64,000 nucleotides of DNA from contig WHST01000001.1 of assembly GCA_009379955.1 (NCBI GenBank), positions 89,700 to 153,699 of the forward strand, in the 5' to 3' direction. Both the position numbers and the translations under genes were made by a program. The first letter of the stretch is position 1; the number at the start of each line of letters is the position of its first letter. The notes beneath the pieces are model-generated. The model did no database searches, was not told where the DNA came from, and was given only the letters and a program-made list of their open reading frames with translations. Shown here piece after piece: positions 27,891 through 39,240 of this stretch. This DNA is from Streptosporangiales bacterium (GTDB lineage Bacteria > Actinomycetota > Actinomycetes > Streptosporangiales > WHST01).

Positions 27891-29648
27891 ATGAGAACCC
27901 GTCGTACCCTCTTCAACCGTCCGGGCGCACACTCGTTCGTGAGTGTGGTCCGGCGCGGTGCCGTCGCGGCTGGCGCCCTCGCGGTCGCCGCCCTCACGGT
28001 GCTTCCCGCGGCGACCGCCAACGCGGCGACCGCGAACGTCGTCCGCCAGGACCTCTCCATGCAGGTCGGTGCCGACGGTTCGACGAAGGTCACCGAGACG
28101 ATCGACTACGACTACGCGTCCGGCAACGCCGGCCTCACGCGGACGTTCCTCACGCGTGCGCGGTACAGCGACACCGAGGACCGCATCTACCGGATCGGGT
28201 CGATCGAGGCCGAGTCCGGCGGTGCCGAGGTGCCGACGAAGGTCAGCGAGCAGGACGGCTCGACGACCGTCGACCTGGATCCCGGCAAGCAGCTCGACGG
28301 CCGCAAGAAGTACACCCTGACCTACGTCGTCGAAGGCCTGCTCGCACCGGCGACCGACGGTATGACCCTGAGCTGGACACCCGTCAGCGGATGGAAGGTC
28401 CCGGTCAAGCAGGTCAACATCAACGTCATCGCGGCGAAGCAGCCGACCCACGTCTCCTGCACCGCGGGTGCGGTGGGCAGCTCGATGCCGTGCACGCTCT
28501 CGCAGGCGGGTGGCGAAGGTGTCACCGGCAGCAAGTTCCTGCAGAACAACCTGCAGGCAGGCGGAGCGATGTCGACCAACGTCGGCTTCCCGACCGGCAC
28601 CGCCGACGGCGGCCCGATCCTGGAGAAGCGGCACACCCTCGCGACGGCGTTCTCCGTGACACCGTTCACGGTCGCCGCGCTCGTCGCCGTCGTGCTGATC
28701 GGCGTCGTCGGTCTCTGGCTGCTCTGGCGGCTGCGTGGTCGCGACTCGCGCTCGGTGGCGGCAGGCTCCGACACCGGTGGCCGCCGTCCGTTCCACGAGC
28801 AGGACGAAGCCGTCGTCTTCAGCCCGCCCGGAGGCCTGCGTCCTGGTCAGGTCGGCACGCTCGTCGACGAGCAGGCCGACGTGGTCGACGTCGTCGCCAC
28901 GATCCTCGACCTGGCGGTGCGCAACTACATCTACGTCGAGGAGCTCGGCGGGGCACGTCCCGACTGGCGGCTGCACAAGCGCAACGAGCCCGGCGACGAG
29001 CTGCTGCCGTACGAGCGCGCGGTGTTCGACGAGCTGTTCGACGACGGCGACACGGTGCTCGTCTCCGACCTGCGCACGGTGCTGGCGAACGACCTGCCGC
29101 GCCTGCGCGACCTCATGTACAGCGACGTGGTCACCCAGGGCTGGTTCGCCGCCCGGCCCGACCGGGTGCGTTCGCGCTGGCTCTGGGGCGGCGTCATCGT
29201 CGCGGTCGTCGGCGTGATCGTCACCGTCCTGCTGGCGCTGTTCACCTTCGACGCGCTCGTCGGCCTCGCGGTGGTGGTCGTGGGTGTCGGGATTGCCGTC
29301 GCCGCGGAGTACATGCCGTCCCGCACGGCACGCGGCAGTGAGGTGCTCGGCCAGATCAACGGCCTGCGCCAGTACCTGCGCGGTGCCGACCCGGCCGACA
29401 TCCCCGCGGAGCAGCAGGAGATCCTGTGCGCCCGGCTCGTGCCGTACGCGGCGCTGTTCGGCGCGGAGGACCGCTGGTCCCACGCGCTGGCCGAGTCCGC
29501 CGACGTGGGCGAGGAGGGCTTCAGCTGGTACGGCGGGCCCGAGGGCTGGCGCCGGGAGGACCTCGACGACTCGGTGTCGAACTTCCTCGTCGACGTGACG
29601 GGTGCGATCTCCACCTCGCGCCCGCTCCGCGGCGTGGTCGGAAGCTGA
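27891..29648 (+). CDS. DUF2207 domain-containing predicted membrane protein
   Basis: 585 residues. The ATG at 27891 (MRTRRTLF) has GGGGATGTG just upstream; an ATG 17 codons earlier would add a non-signal leader. A Sec signal peptide with cleavage near ATANAA (about residue 45) is followed by a beta-rich DUF2207 extracytoplasmic domain (about 50-255, with YDYASGNAGLTRTFLTRARY). One membrane span (about 262-283) follows. A cytoplasmic winged-helix-like part comes next (VVDVVATILDLAVRNYIYVEE, then LLPYERAVFDELF), with a hydrophobic hairpin (about 440-485) inside it. The C-terminal region has WSHALAESADVGEEGFSWYGG. The function of this family is unknown. Its divergent position next to five surface peptidases may mean a shared envelope role. 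Confidence 0.82.
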   Translation: MRTRRTLFNRPGAHSFVSVVRRGAVAAGALAVAALTVLPAATANAATANVVRQDLSMQVGADGSTKVTETIDYDYASGNAGLTRTFLTRARYSDTEDRIYRIGSIEAESGGAEVPTKVSEQDGSTTVDLDPGKQLDGRKKYTLTYVVEGLLAPATDGMTLSWTPVSGWKVPVKQVNINVIAAKQPTHVSCTAGAVGSSMPCTLSQAGGEGVTGSKFLQNNLQAGGAMSTNVGFPTGTADGGPILEKRHTLATAFSVTPFTVAALVAVVLIGVVGLWLLWRLRGRDSRSVAAGSDTGGRRPFHEQDEAVVFSPPGGLRPGQVGTLVDEQADVVDVVATILDLAVRNYIYVEELGGARPDWRLHKRNEPGDELLPYERAVFDELFDDGDTVLVSDLRTVLANDLPRLRDLMYSDVVTQGWFAARPDRVRSRWLWGGVIVAVVGVIVTVLLALFTFDALVGLAVVVVGVGIAVAAEYMPSRTARGSEVLGQINGLRQYLRGADPADIPAEQQEILCARLVPYAALFGAEDRWSHALAESADVGEEGFSWYGGPEGWRREDLDDSVSNFLVDVTGAISTSRPLRGVVGS

Positions 29649-29659
29649 CCTTCAGGTAA

Positions 29660-30796
<1,137 letters not shown>

Positions 30797-30804
30797 GGGC
30801 GGCG

Positions 30805-31992
30805 ATGAGAGGGATCGACGACCTCGACGTCTCGGGCCGGCGGATCCTCGTCCGCTCCGACCTCAACGTCCCGCTCGAAGGCGACCGCATCACCGACGAC
30901 GGGCGGGTGCGGGCGAGCGTGCCCACGATCCGCACGCTCCTCGACCGCGGGGCGCGGGTCGTGGTGTGCGCCCACCTCGGGCGGCCGAAGGGCGAGGTCC
31001 GGCCCGAGCTGTCGCTCGCGCCGGTCGCGCGCCGTCTCGCGGAGCTGCTCGGCACCGAGGTCGCGTTCGCCGGTGACGTCGTCGGCGACGACGCGAAGGC
31101 GAAGGTCAACGGCCTCGGCGACGGCCGGGTCGCCCTGCTGGAGAACCTCAGGTTCGAGGCGGCGGAGACGAGCAAGGACGACGCAGAGCGGGCCGCGTTC
31201 GCCGACCGGCTGGCGGCGTTCGCCGAGGCGTACGTCGGCGACGGCTTCGGTGCCGTGCACCGCAAGCACGCCAGCGTGTACGACGTGCCCGAGCGCCTGC
31301 CGCACGCCGCGGGCGGGCTCGTCCTCGCCGAGGTCGAGGTGCTTCGGCGACTCACGAGCGCGCCCGAGCGACCGTACGTCGTGGTGCTCGGCGGCGCGAA
31401 GGTGTCCGACAAGCTGGGGGTCGTCGAGGGCGTGCTCGACGCGGCCGACCGGCTGATCGTCGGCGGTGGCATGGCATACACCTTCCTGAGGGCACAGGGG
31501 CACGAGGTGGGCAGGAGCCTGCTCGAGGCCGACCAGGTCGACGCCGTGCGCGGATACCTGGAGCTGGCGGAGAAGAAGGGCGTCGAGGTCGTCCTGCCCG
31601 TCGACGTCGTCTCCGTCGAGGAGCTCGCCGAGGGGGCGGAGTCCGCGGTCGTCGCGTCCGACGCGATCCCCGCCGACCGGGAGGGCGTCGACATCGGGCC
31701 GGCGACCGCGCGGCTGTTCGCGGAGAAGCTGGCCGACGCGCGCACCGTCTTCTGGAACGGCCCGATGGGTGTCTTCGAGATCGAGCAGTTCGCCGTCGGC
31801 ACGAAGGCGGTGGCGCAGGCGTTGACGGAGGTCGACGGCCTCACCGTCGTCGGCGGCGGCGACTCGGCCGCGGCCGTCCGCGCGCTCGGGTTCACCGACG
31901 ACCGGTTCGGTCACATCTCCACCGGCGGCGGCGCCAGCCTGGAGTACCTGGAAGGCAAGACCCTTCCCGGTCTTGCCGTATTGGAGAGCTGA
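30805..31992 (+). CDS. pgk: Phosphoglycerate kinase
   Basis: 395 residues. Transfers phosphate from 1,3-bisphosphoglycerate to ADP. The substrate-binding start [22 protein letters not shown] and HLGRPKGE are intact, and the nucleotide-binding [19 protein letters not shown] and [10 protein letters not shown] motifs are clear. [10 protein letters not shown] lies near the end (seen as [15 protein letters not shown]). The ATG lies 8 bases after the gap stop with GAGGGCGG as ribosome-binding site, and the stop overlaps the tpiA start by one base. Confidence 0.97.
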   Translation: MRGIDDLDVSGRRILVRSDLNVPLEGDRITDDGRVRASVPTIRTLLDRGARVVVCAHLGRPKGEVRPELSLAPVARRLAELLGTEVAFAGDVVGDDAKAKVNGLGDGRVALLENLRFEAAETSKDDAERAAFADRLAAFAEAYVGDGFGAVHRKHASVYDVPERLPHAAGGLVLAEVEVLRRLTSAPERPYVVVLGGAKVSDKLGVVEGVLDAADRLIVGGGMAYTFLRAQGHEVGRSLLEADQVDAVRGYLELAEKKGVEVVLPVDVVSVEELAEGAESAVVASDAIPADREGVDIGPATARLFAEKLADARTVFWNGPMGVFEIEQFAVGTKAVAQALTEVDGLTVVGGGDSAAAVRALGFTDDRFGHISTGGGASLEYLEGKTLPGLAVLES

Positions 31993-32780
31993 TGGCCAAG
32001 CCCGGACGCAAGCCCCTGATGGCCGGCAACTGGAAGATGAACCTCAACCACTTCGAGGCCATCGCCCACGTGCAGAAGCTGGCCTGGTCGCTCGACGACA
32101 AGCACTACGACGCCGTCGACGTGGTCGTGCTGCCGCCGTTCACCGACCTGCGCAGCGTCCAGACCCTCGTCATGGGCGACAAGCTGCTGCTGCAGTACGG
32201 CGGCCAGGACCTCTCGAAGTACGACAACGGCGCGTTCACCGGTGACGTGTCCGGCGCGATGCTGCGCAAGCTCGGGTGCGCCTACGTCGTCGTCGGGCAC
32301 TCCGAGCGGCGTGAGCACCACGACGAGGACGACGCCGAGGTGGGCACGAAGCTGAAGGCCGCCCTGAAGCACGAGCTGTCCCCGATCCTGTGCGTGGGTG
32401 AGCGGCTCGACGTGCGCGAGGCCGGGGAGGCGGAGGCGTTCACGCTGGCGCAGGTCGACGCCGCGCTGGCGGGTGTCGACGCCGCGGCCGCGAGGAACGT
32501 CGTAGTGGCGTACGAGCCGGTGTGGGCGATCGGCACGGGCAAGGCCTGCTCGCCCGAGGACGCCCAGGACGTCTGCGCGGCCATCAGGACCCGCCTCGCC
32601 GAGCTGTACTCCGGCGACGTCGCCGACCAGGTGCGGATCCTGTACGGCGGCTCGGTCAAGGTCGACAACATCAAGGCGATCATGAAGCAGCCGGACGTCG
32701 ACGGCGGACTCGTCGGCGGCGCGAGCCTCGACCCCGAGACCTTCGCCCGCCTGGTGAGGTACCAGGAGATCCCGGTCTAG
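31992..32780 (+). CDS. tpiA: Triosephosphate isomerase
   Basis: 262 residues. Interconverts dihydroxyacetone phosphate and glyceraldehyde-3-phosphate. The active-site residues are in GNWKMN (Asn and Lys, residues 13-16), VVGHSERRE (catalytic His) and [12 protein letters not shown] (catalytic Glu). The phosphate-binding loop is ILYGGSVK near the C-terminus. Translation is coupled to pgk through a TGATG overlap. Confidence 0.97.
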   Translation: MAKPGRKPLMAGNWKMNLNHFEAIAHVQKLAWSLDDKHYDAVDVVVLPPFTDLRSVQTLVMGDKLLLQYGGQDLSKYDNGAFTGDVSGAMLRKLGCAYVVVGHSERREHHDEDDAEVGTKLKAALKHELSPILCVGERLDVREAGEAEAFTLAQVDAALAGVDAAAARNVVVAYEPVWAIGTGKACSPEDAQDVCAAIRTRLAELYSGDVADQVRILYGGSVKVDNIKAIMKQPDVDGGLVGGASLDPETFARLVRYQEIPV

Positions 32781-32862
32781 GGTTGGGCGGGCTCCCGGTT
32801 CGCCCGGCGGATCGCGTACCCTGTTCCAGCAGCCTGACCACGCCGAAACGGAGTGCCCAGCA

Positions 32863-33108
32863 GTGGATGCCCCATGGATCAAGCTCTCCCTGTCGATCGT
32901 CGTGATCGCCGCGAGCTCGTTGATGATCCTGTTGGTGCTCCTGCACAAGGGCAAGGGCGGGGGATTGTCGGACATGTTCGGCGGCGGGTTCACGTCGTCG
33001 GCCGGCAGCTCGACCGTCGTGGAGCGCAACCTCGACAGGTTCACCGTCGTCGTCGGTGTCGTCTGGTTCGTCAGCCTCATCGCACTCGCCGTGATCACGA
33101 AGACGTGA
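32863..33108 (+). CDS. secG: Preprotein translocase subunit SecG
   Basis: 81 residues with two membrane segments (about 7-26 and 58-77) joined by the conserved LLHKGKGGGLSDMFGGG loop. It is an auxiliary part of the SecYEG channel in the membrane. It starts at a GTG 82 bases after tpiA. The gap-pgk-tpiA-secG order is typical. Confidence 0.93.
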   Translation: MDAPWIKLSLSIVVIAASSLMILLVLLHKGKGGGLSDMFGGGFTSSAGSSTVVERNLDRFTVVVGVVWFVSLIALAVITKT

Positions 33109-33115
33109 GCACGCC

Positions 33116-33158
33116 GGCAGGCGGCCCCCAGGTCACGACCGGCCCCGTCCCGCCTGCC
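33116..33158 (+). terminator. Possible hairpin terminator after secG
   Basis: GGCAGGCGG (33116-33124) pairs with CCGCCTGCC (33150-33158) across a 25-base loop, starting 7 bases after the secG stop. No T-run follows directly, so assignment is tentative. Confidence 0.4.
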
Positions 33159-33251
33159 CAGGGGTTATCCTCTTCTCCGCCCCCCGATCACGGGACCGGT
33201 CACGGACCCTTGGTCGAGAGCACCGTGCAGTGAACGTGAAGGGTGAAATCC

Positions 33252-33596
33252 GTGCCAGGTGGTAACGCGATCCGTGGCAGCCGAGTCGGCGCAGGCCCGA
33301 TGGGTGAGGCCGAGCGTGGCGACGAGGCGCCACGCATCAGGATGTCCTACTGGTGTGCCAACGGTCACGAGAGCGTTCCCTCGTTCGCCAGTGACATCGC
33401 CCTGCCCGAGACGTGGGACTGCCCGCGCTGCGGCTACCCGGCGGGCACCGACAAGGCCAACCCGCCGTCGCCGTCGCGCACCGAGCCCTACAAGACGCAC
33501 CTGGCGTACGTGAAGGAGCGGCGCAGCCCCGAGGACGCCAAGGCGATCCTGCAGGAGGCCGTCGACAAGCTGCGGGCGAGCGGCGTCCGGTTCTAG
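33252..33596 (+). CDS. rbpA: RNA polymerase-binding protein RbpA
   Basis: 114 residues. RbpA binds the housekeeping sigma factor and promoter DNA and stabilises open complexes; it is confined to actinobacteria. The N-terminal tail has GGNAIRGSRVG. The zinc-related core has YWCANGH and WDCPRCGYPAG, and the sigma-interacting C-terminal helix follows THLAYVKERRSPEDAKAILQE (cut here). The GTG at 33252 has GAAGGG upstream; an in-frame GTG three codons earlier is possible. It lies downstream of secG as in many relatives. Confidence 0.92.
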   Translation: MPGGNAIRGSRVGAGPMGEAERGDEAPRIRMSYWCANGHESVPSFASDIALPETWDCPRCGYPAGTDKANPPSPSRTEPYKTHLAYVKERRSPEDAKAILQEAVDKLRASGVRF

Positions 33597-33620
33597 TGTC
33601 CTAGCGGCGGAGGCGCCGGC

Positions 33621-34190
33621 ATGTCCGAGGCTGCGCGGTCAGGTGGTGAGGCCACCGCTCAGCCGACCCTGGTCTCGGGAGACGTCACCCTCCGTCCATG
33701 GCGGCTCGGCGACGAGTCGACGATCGGCCTGAGCCGCGACTCGCCGGTGCTGTCGCGCATGCAGGAGGCCATCCGGCGCTGGCACCAGGGATACGCGGAC
33801 GCCCGCAGCATCGTCAGCTACCTGGTGGTCCGCACCTCCGACCCGGTGCCGCTCGGCACCTGCCAGGTCCGCGACAGCGGCGACGACGTCGGCGAGGTCA
33901 CCTGGACGACGTACGCGCCGTACCGCCGCAAGGGCTACGCCACCGACGCGCTCCTCACGCTGTGCCGCTACGCGTTCGACGAGCTCGGCATGGTGCGGCT
34001 GGAGACCTACCTCGCCGTCGACGACAGGCCGTCGCAGCGCGTGGCGGCACGCAGCGGCTTCGTCCGCGAGGGCCTGCTGCGCGGCAAGCGGTCCGACGGT
34101 GACCGCCGGCGCGACCTGCTGCTCTACGCCCGCCTGGTCAGCGACCCTGTCCCCGTCCTCCGCCTCCCCACCCGCCGCCGCGCCCGCTGA
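33621..34190 (+). CDS. GNAT family N-acetyltransferase (RimJ/RimL-like)
   Basis: 189 residues. The acetyl-CoA binding region reads YAPYRRKGYATDALLTLCRY (about residues 98-117), where the RRKGYA loop contacts the pyrophosphate. ARSGFVREGLLRGKR near 152-166 is the typical end of the RimJ/RimL-type fold. Substrate unknown; ribosomal-protein or small-molecule amines are possible. It lies 24 bases after rbpA and is convergent with pgl, with 11 bases between stops. Confidence 0.85.
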   Translation: MSEAARSGGEATAQPTLVSGDVTLRPWRLGDESTIGLSRDSPVLSRMQEAIRRWHQGYADARSIVSYLVVRTSDPVPLGTCQVRDSGDDVGEVTWTTYAPYRRKGYATDALLTLCRYAFDELGMVRLETYLAVDDRPSQRVAARSGFVREGLLRGKRSDGDRRRDLLLYARLVSDPVPVLRLPTRRRAR

Positions 34191-34201
34191 CAGCGGGGAC
34201 G

Positions 34202-34984
34202 TCAGTGGGCGGAGGTGCGGAGTAGGTCGCCGGGGACCCGGGAGGCCGCGGGGCGGTCGAGGAGGAACAGGGTCTCCGAGCGGCCGCGGGCGCCGGCGGC
34301 CGGCACCTGCACCGGTCCGGCCCCGCTTAGCGCCATGCGGACGGCGTCGGCCTTCTCCGCGCCCGCGGCGAGCACCCAGACCTCGTGGGCCGCCAGGATC
34401 GAGGGCAGGGTCAGCGAGATCCGGATGGGCGGCGGCTTGGGCGCGCCGCGCACGGCGACGACGGGCCGCTCGTCGTACAGCGCGGGCATGCCGGGGAACA
34501 GCGACGCCACGTGGGCGTCGGGCCCGATGCCCAGCATGAGCACGTCGAACTCCGGGACGTCGGAGTGGTCCTCGGGTCGCGTCGACCTGGCGAGGTCCTC
34601 CGCGTACGCCTCGGCCGCCGCCTCGGGGTCGGAGCCGTACGCGCCGCCCGCGGCGGGCATCGGGTGCACGCGGGCAGGGTCGAGCCTGACGTGGTCGAGG
34701 AGCGTGGCGCGGGCGGAGGTCTCGTTGCGGTCGGGGTGACCGTCGGGGAGGAAGCGCTCGTCGCCCCACCAGATCGAGAGGTGCGGCCAGTCGATCGCGT
34801 CGCGGGCGGGGGAGGCGCGCAGGGCGGCGAGCACGGCAGTGCCGATGCCACCGCCGGTCAGCACGACCGACGCGTGTCCGCGGCTCGCCTGCGTGTCGAC
34901 GATCCTGGTGACCAGTCGGGCGGCGACGGTCTGGGCGAGAAGCTCGCTGTCGCGGTGCACGTGGACCGCGGGAGTGGCGCTCAT
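34202..34984 (-). CDS. pgl: 6-phosphogluconolactonase
   Basis: 260 residues. Hydrolyses 6-phosphogluconolactone in the oxidative pentose phosphate path. SVVLTGGGIGTAVLAAL (about residues 40-56), WWGDERFLPDGHPDRNE and the conserved MLGIGPDAHVASLFPG motif identify the family. Last gene of the tkt-tal-pgi-zwf-opcA-pgl operon, 112 bases after opcA, the widest gap within it. GAGGAAG lies 15 bases before the ATG, further than usual. Confidence 0.94.
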   Translation of the reverse strand: MSATPAVHVHRDSELLAQTVAARLVTRIVDTQASRGHASVVLTGGGIGTAVLAALRASPARDAIDWPHLSIWWGDERFLPDGHPDRNETSARATLLDHVRLDPARVHPMPAAGGAYGSDPEAAAEAYAEDLARSTRPEDHSDVPEFDVLMLGIGPDAHVASLFPGMPALYDERPVVAVRGAPKPPPIRISLTLPSILAAHEVWVLAAGAEKADAVRMALSGAGPVQVPAAGARGRSETLFLLDRPAASRVPGDLLRTSAH

Positions 34985-35017
34985 CAGTAGACGCGCCCGC
35001 TTCCTCGTTCGCCTTCG

Positions 35018-35073
35018 GCAGGTACCGCGGCGATGCTATGACCGGTTCCGGAAGTATCGCGATCCCTACCTGC
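35018..35073. repeat. Imperfect inverted repeat between opcA and pgl
   Basis: GCAGGTA (35018-35024) and CGAT (35031-35034) are mirrored by ATCG (35056-35059) and TACCTGC (35067-35073). The spacer contains GCTATGACC, also present in the loop of the hairpin at 9980. It could be an mRNA processing or attenuation structure within the operon; the pairing is interrupted, so this is tentative. Confidence 0.4.
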
Positions 35074-35096
35074 GGCTCGCTCGTCAGCTCCTGCGC

Positions 35097-36044
35097 TCAT
35101 GTCGACCTCTTCTTCACCTTGCGCTGCCCCGAGTTGCCGTTGATCCGCTTCGCGTGCGCGGCGAGGGTCTCGCTGTAGACCTCGTCCGGGTCGAGGCGGC
35201 GGAGCTCCTCGGCGAGCAGCTCGGAGATGTCCCTGCGCGGTAGCGAGACCCGCCGATCCGGGTCGCCAGGCCGGGACAGTGTCGCCAGCCGGCCGTCGGG
35301 TCGGTGCAACGTGATCTCGCCGCCTGGCACGGTCAGGGAGACGCCGGTGATCCCCGGTCCGCGGCTCGCCACGCGTTCGACCTTGACGCGCAGGCGCTGC
35401 TGCAGCCAGCTCACCAGCAGGTCGCCGCTCGGGTTGCCGCGCGCCGCCGACACCCTGCCACCGCGGATCCGACCGGGGTTCTGGTCGATCGCGGCGGCGA
35501 GCAGGGTGCGCCACGGGGTCAGCCGGGTCCAGGCGAAGTCGGTGTCGCCGGGCCGGTACGTCGTCGCGCGCTGCGGCAGGGTGCGTCCGCCGCGGGGGCT
35601 CGACGCGGCGTCGGTGACCCGCCGCTGGGCGATCCTGCCGAGCTCGGTGTCGGCGACGTCGACGGGCGCGCTGCCCGGCCACCACACGACCACCGGGGTG
35701 TCCGGCAGCAGCAGCGGGAGGACCACCGAGTCGGCGTGCTGCCCGAGCCGGCCGGCCAGCCGCAGGACCACGCACTCGACGAGTCCCGTCTCGCTGCCGA
35801 CGGTGACCTCGGCGTCGAGGCGCGCCTTCTCCCGGCCCGAGTGCCTGATGACGGTGAGGATCCGGCAGGGGTGCTCGCGGGCAGCCTCGGTCGCCGCGCG
35901 CAGCGCCTCGTCGTGGTCCGGCTCGGTCGCCACGACCACCAGCGTCAGCACCATGCCGACGGCGGGGCTGCCGCTGTGCCGGCGCGCGTCGAGGAGGGCA
36001 GCCGCGACCGCCGAGCTGTCGGTGTCGGTCAGGTCGATCCGCAT
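35097..36044 (-). CDS. opcA: Glucose-6-phosphate dehydrogenase assembly protein OpcA
   Basis: 315 residues. OpcA supports activity and redox tuning of Zwf in cyanobacteria and actinobacteria. The ATG at 36044 has GGAAGGGAA upstream. The MRIDLTDTDSSAV start, the REHPCRILTVIR segment and LPDTPVVVWWPGSAP (about residues 112-126) are typical, and a basic RKVKKRST tail ends the protein. It follows zwf with a 16-base gap, as expected for partner proteins. Confidence 0.94.
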   Translation of the reverse strand: MRIDLTDTDSSAVAAALLDARRHSGSPAVGMVLTLVVVATEPDHDEALRAATEAAREHPCRILTVIRHSGREKARLDAEVTVGSETGLVECVVLRLAGRLGQHADSVVLPLLLPDTPVVVWWPGSAPVDVADTELGRIAQRRVTDAASSPRGGRTLPQRATTYRPGDTDFAWTRLTPWRTLLAAAIDQNPGRIRGGRVSAARGNPSGDLLVSWLQQRLRVKVERVASRGPGITGVSLTVPGGEITLHRPDGRLATLSRPGDPDRRVSLPRRDISELLAEELRRLDPDEVYSETLAAHAKRINGNSGQRKVKKRST

Positions 36045-36060
36045 CGGGGTGTTCCCTTCC

Positions 36061-37596
36061 TCAGGGCCGGCGCCAGCTGCGGCCGTCGCGCGCGAGCATC
36101 TGGTGGGCCGACTCGGGTCCCCAGCCGCCGGACGGGTACGGATCGGGTCTGGCCCTCGAGGCCCAGTGCTCCTCGATCGGGTCGAGGATCTGCCAGGACA
36201 GCTCGACCTCTTCGTGCCGCGGGAACAGCGGCGGGTCACCGAGCAGCACGTCGAGCAGCAACCGCTCGTACGCCTCGGGGCTCGCCTCGGTGAACGACTC
36301 GCCGTACGCGAAGTCCATGTTGACGTCGCGGACCTCCATCGCCGTGCCCGGCACCTTCGAGCCGAACCTGACGGTGACGCCCTCGTCCGGCTGCACCCGG
36401 ATCACGATCGCGTTGTGGCCGAGCTCCTCGGTGGCGGTCTCGGCGAACGGGAGGTGCGGTGCGCGGTGCAGCTCGAGTGCGATCTCGGTCACCCGGCGGG
36501 CCAGCCGCTTGCCGGTGCGGAGGTAGAACGGCACGCCCGCCCACCGGCGGGTGTCGACCTCGAGGCGCACCGCCGCGTACGTCTCGGTGGTCGAGCTCCG
36601 CGTGATGCCCTCCTCCTGGAGGTAGCCGCCGACCTGCACGCCGCCCTGCCAGCCCGCCGCGTACTGACCCCGCGCGGTGTGCAGGTCGAGGCGCGCCGGC
36701 AGCTTGACCGCGCTGAGCGCCTTCTCCTTCTCCATCCGCAGGTCGCGGGCGTCGAAGGAGATGGGCTCCTCCATCGCGACCAGGGCGAGCAACTGCAGCA
36801 GGTGGTTCTGGATGACGTCGCGCGCGGCGCCGATGCCGTCGTAGTAGCCGGCGCGGCCGCCGATGCCGATGTCCTCGGCCATGGTGATCTGTACGTTGTC
36901 GACGTAGTTGCGGTTCCAGATCGGCTCGAACATCGTGTTGGCGAACCGCAGGGCGAGGATGTTCTGGACGGTCTCCTTGCCCAGGTAGTGGTCGATGCGG
37001 AAGACCGAGTCGGGCGGGAACACGGCGTCGACGGTGCGGTTGAGGTCGCGTGCGGACTCGAGGTCGTGGCCGAACGGCTTCTCGATGACGACGCGCCGCC
37101 AGCCGGTGCCCTGGTCGGCGAGTCCCGACGACTTCAGCTGCTCGACCGTACGCGGGAAGAGCCCGGGCGGCACCGAGAGGTAGAACGCGTGGTTGCCGCG
37201 GGTGCCGCGCTCGCGGTCGAGGTCGTCGACGGTCTCGCGCAACCGCTCGAACGACGGGTCGTCGCCGAGCTCACCCGGCACGAACCGGCAGCCGTCGGCG
37301 AGCTGCTGCCAGACCGTCTCGCGGAACGGGGTGCGGGAGTGTGCCTTGACCGCGTCGTGCACGATCTTGGTGAAGTCCTGACGCTCCCAGTCACGCCTGG
37401 CGAACCCCACCAGCGCGAAGCCCGGCGGCAGCAGGCCGCGGTTGGCCAGGTCGTAGATCGCCGGCATCAGCTTCTTGCGTGACAGGTCGCCGGTGACCCC
37501 GAAGATCACCAGGCCGCAGGGACCCGCGACCTGCGGCAGCCGCCGGTCTCGCTGGTCGCGAAGCGGGTTGGTCCACTGCGTGCGGGCAAGGCTCAC
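36061..37596 (-). CDS. zwf: Glucose-6-phosphate 1-dehydrogenase
   Basis: 511 residues. Oxidises glucose-6-phosphate to 6-phosphogluconolactone, making NADPH. The coenzyme-binding GVTGDLSRKKLMPAIYDL (about residues 33-50), substrate loop VIEKPFGHDLESA and catalytic RIDHYLGKE are intact. Start is a GTG with GGAG upstream; the gap after pgi is 24 bases. It completes the oxidative branch with opcA and pgl downstream. Confidence 0.97.
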   Translation of the reverse strand: MSLARTQWTNPLRDQRDRRLPQVAGPCGLVIFGVTGDLSRKKLMPAIYDLANRGLLPPGFALVGFARRDWERQDFTKIVHDAVKAHSRTPFRETVWQQLADGCRFVPGELGDDPSFERLRETVDDLDRERGTRGNHAFYLSVPPGLFPRTVEQLKSSGLADQGTGWRRVVIEKPFGHDLESARDLNRTVDAVFPPDSVFRIDHYLGKETVQNILALRFANTMFEPIWNRNYVDNVQITMAEDIGIGGRAGYYDGIGAARDVIQNHLLQLLALVAMEEPISFDARDLRMEKEKALSAVKLPARLDLHTARGQYAAGWQGGVQVGGYLQEEGITRSSTTETYAAVRLEVDTRRWAGVPFYLRTGKRLARRVTEIALELHRAPHLPFAETATEELGHNAIVIRVQPDEGVTVRFGSKVPGTAMEVRDVNMDFAYGESFTEASPEAYERLLLDVLLGDPPLFPRHEEVELSWQILDPIEEHWASRARPDPYPSGGWGPESAHQMLARDGRSWRRP

Positions 37597-37620
37597 GAGT
37601 GCTCCGTCTCGGCAGTGTGC

Positions 37621-39240
37621 TCAGCCGATGGCGGCGAGCAGTTGGCGTAGGCCCGTGGTGCGGTAGGTCAGGTGCAACCGGACGACGGGGAATCCCTTGT
37701 CGTGCAGGACGTCGTAGTCGCCGGCCGCCTGCGCGGCGATGAGGCGGCCGAACGTGTACGGCCGGTCGGGCACGTCGAGGTCGGTGTCGACGGCTCCGGT
37801 GATCTCCAGGAACCCGCCGTTCGGGTGACCGCCCTTGTGGTACTGGCCGGTCGAGTGCAGGAAGCGCGGGCCCCAGCCGAACGTGACCTGGACGCCGAGC
37901 CGCTCCGCCAGGGCGACGCGCAGTCGCTCGGCCTCGGCGTCGCCGACCCGGTCGAGGTACGCGAGCACGGCGAGGTAGCCGCGGTCGGGGACCCGGCCGG
38001 CCAGCGCGTCGACCGCCTCGCGCAGGGTGCGTGCACCGGCGAGCAGGTCGGCGTCGGCGTAGACCTCGACGGCGCCGTCGACGAGCGCGGGTGCGGCGGC
38101 GCCGTCCGGCGCGGGTTCGTCGAGCAGCTCGCGTGTCCGCTTCTTCGCCTCCTCGACGTTGGGCTGGTCGAACGGGTCGATGCCGATGACGCGGCCCGCG
38201 ACCACGACCGCGGTCTCCCAGAGCAGCATCAGGGCGCCGAGCGGTCCGGCCGTCGACACGTGGTCGACCCGGGGGACCCTGAGGCCGATCGCGACGGGCG
38301 TGCAGTCGTCGCCGGCGTTGCGCCACCCGGGCCCGGCGACCCCGCCGGCGTCGACGGGCAGGAGCCCGCGTCCCTCCTTGCCGGTGGACTCGGCGACGAG
38401 CTGCTCGGTCCACGCGGCGAAGCCGGGCAGGTCGGAGCCGTGGTCGCCGAGGACGACCTTCTCGCGTCCCGCCTCGTGCGCGCCGCCGAGCACCGCGCCG
38501 AGGACGAGCGCCGGGTTGTCCGCGGAGTCCTCGGCGAGCGTGGCCATCGCGTCCTCGGCGTCGTCGAGGAGCTGCGACACGTCGGCGCCGGCGAGGCCGG
38601 CGGGCACCAGCCCGAAGGCGGTGAGTGCGCTGTACCTGCCGCCGACGTTCGGGTCGGCGAGGAAGGTCCTGCGGTAGCCCTCGCGTTCGGCGAGCTCGGC
38701 GAGTGGCGACCCGGGGTCGGTCACGACGACGATCCTGCTCGCGGCGTCGATGCCGGCCTCGGTGAACGCCTGGACGTATGCGCGGCGCTGGCTGTCGGTC
38801 TCGACGGTGCCGCCGGACTTGCTCGACACCACGACGACGGTGCGGTCGAGCCGCTCCTCCAGCGCGCGCCGGACCACACCGGGGTCGGTGCTGTCGAGGA
38901 CCGTCAGCTCGACGTCGGCCGCCGCCGTGATCACCTCGGGCGCGAGCGAGGACCCGCCCATGCCGCACAGCACGACGCGGTCGATCCCGTCCGCGCGCAG
39001 CGAGGCGCGCAGGGCGTCGATCTCGGCGAGCAGTGGACGGGACGTGCGCGCCAGATCGACCCAGCCGAGCCTGACCGACGCCTCGGACTCGGCCGCCTCG
39101 CCCCACAGTGTGGTGTCCTTCGCGGCGACACGGCTCGCGACCTTGTCGCGCACGAGCCGGTCGAGGACGTCGGCGTACGCCGGGCCCTGGACGGTGACCG
39201 TGAGGCCGGGGTCGGAGGAGACGCCGGGGCTGACGCTCAT
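37621..39240 (-). CDS. pgi: Glucose-6-phosphate isomerase
   Basis: 539 residues. Interconverts glucose-6-phosphate and fructose-6-phosphate. The double SIS-fold motifs [16 protein letters not shown] and [16 protein letters not shown], then [19 protein letters not shown], mark the active site. Sequence style is that of the diverged pgi form often fused or adjacent to transaldolase in actinobacteria. Its ATG overlaps the tal stop by 4 bases (ATGA), so the two are translationally coupled. Confidence 0.93.
   Translation of the reverse strand: MSVSPGVSSDPGLTVTVQGPAYADVLDRLVRDKVASRVAAKDTTLWGEAAESEASVRLGWVDLARTSRPLLAEIDALRASLRADGIDRVVLCGMGGSSLAPEVITAAADVELTVLDSTDPGVVRRALEERLDRTVVVVSSKSGGTVETDSQRRAYVQAFTEAGIDAASRIVVVTDPGSPLAELAEREGYRRTFLADPNVGGRYSALTAFGLVPAGLAGADVSQLLDDAEDAMATLAEDSADNPALVLGAVLGGAHEAGREKVVLGDHGSDLPGFAAWTEQLVAESTGKEGRGLLPVDAGGVAGPGWRNAGDDCTPVAIGLRVPRVDHVSTAGPLGALMLLWETAVVVAGRVIGIDPFDQPNVEEAKKRTRELLDEPAPDGAAAPALVDGAVEVYADADLLAGARTLREAVDALAGRVPDRGYLAVLAYLDRVGDAEAERLRVALAERLGVQVTFGWGPRFLHSTGQYHKGGHPNGGFLEITGAVDTDLDVPDRPYTFGRLIAAQAAGDYDVLHDKGFPVVRLHLTYRTTGLRQLLAAIG

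Noticed and set aside
33109-33251. A tRNA or small RNA gene between secG and rbpA
   Set aside because: Only a single hairpin is visible; no cloverleaf, T-loop or CCA-type end could be drawn.
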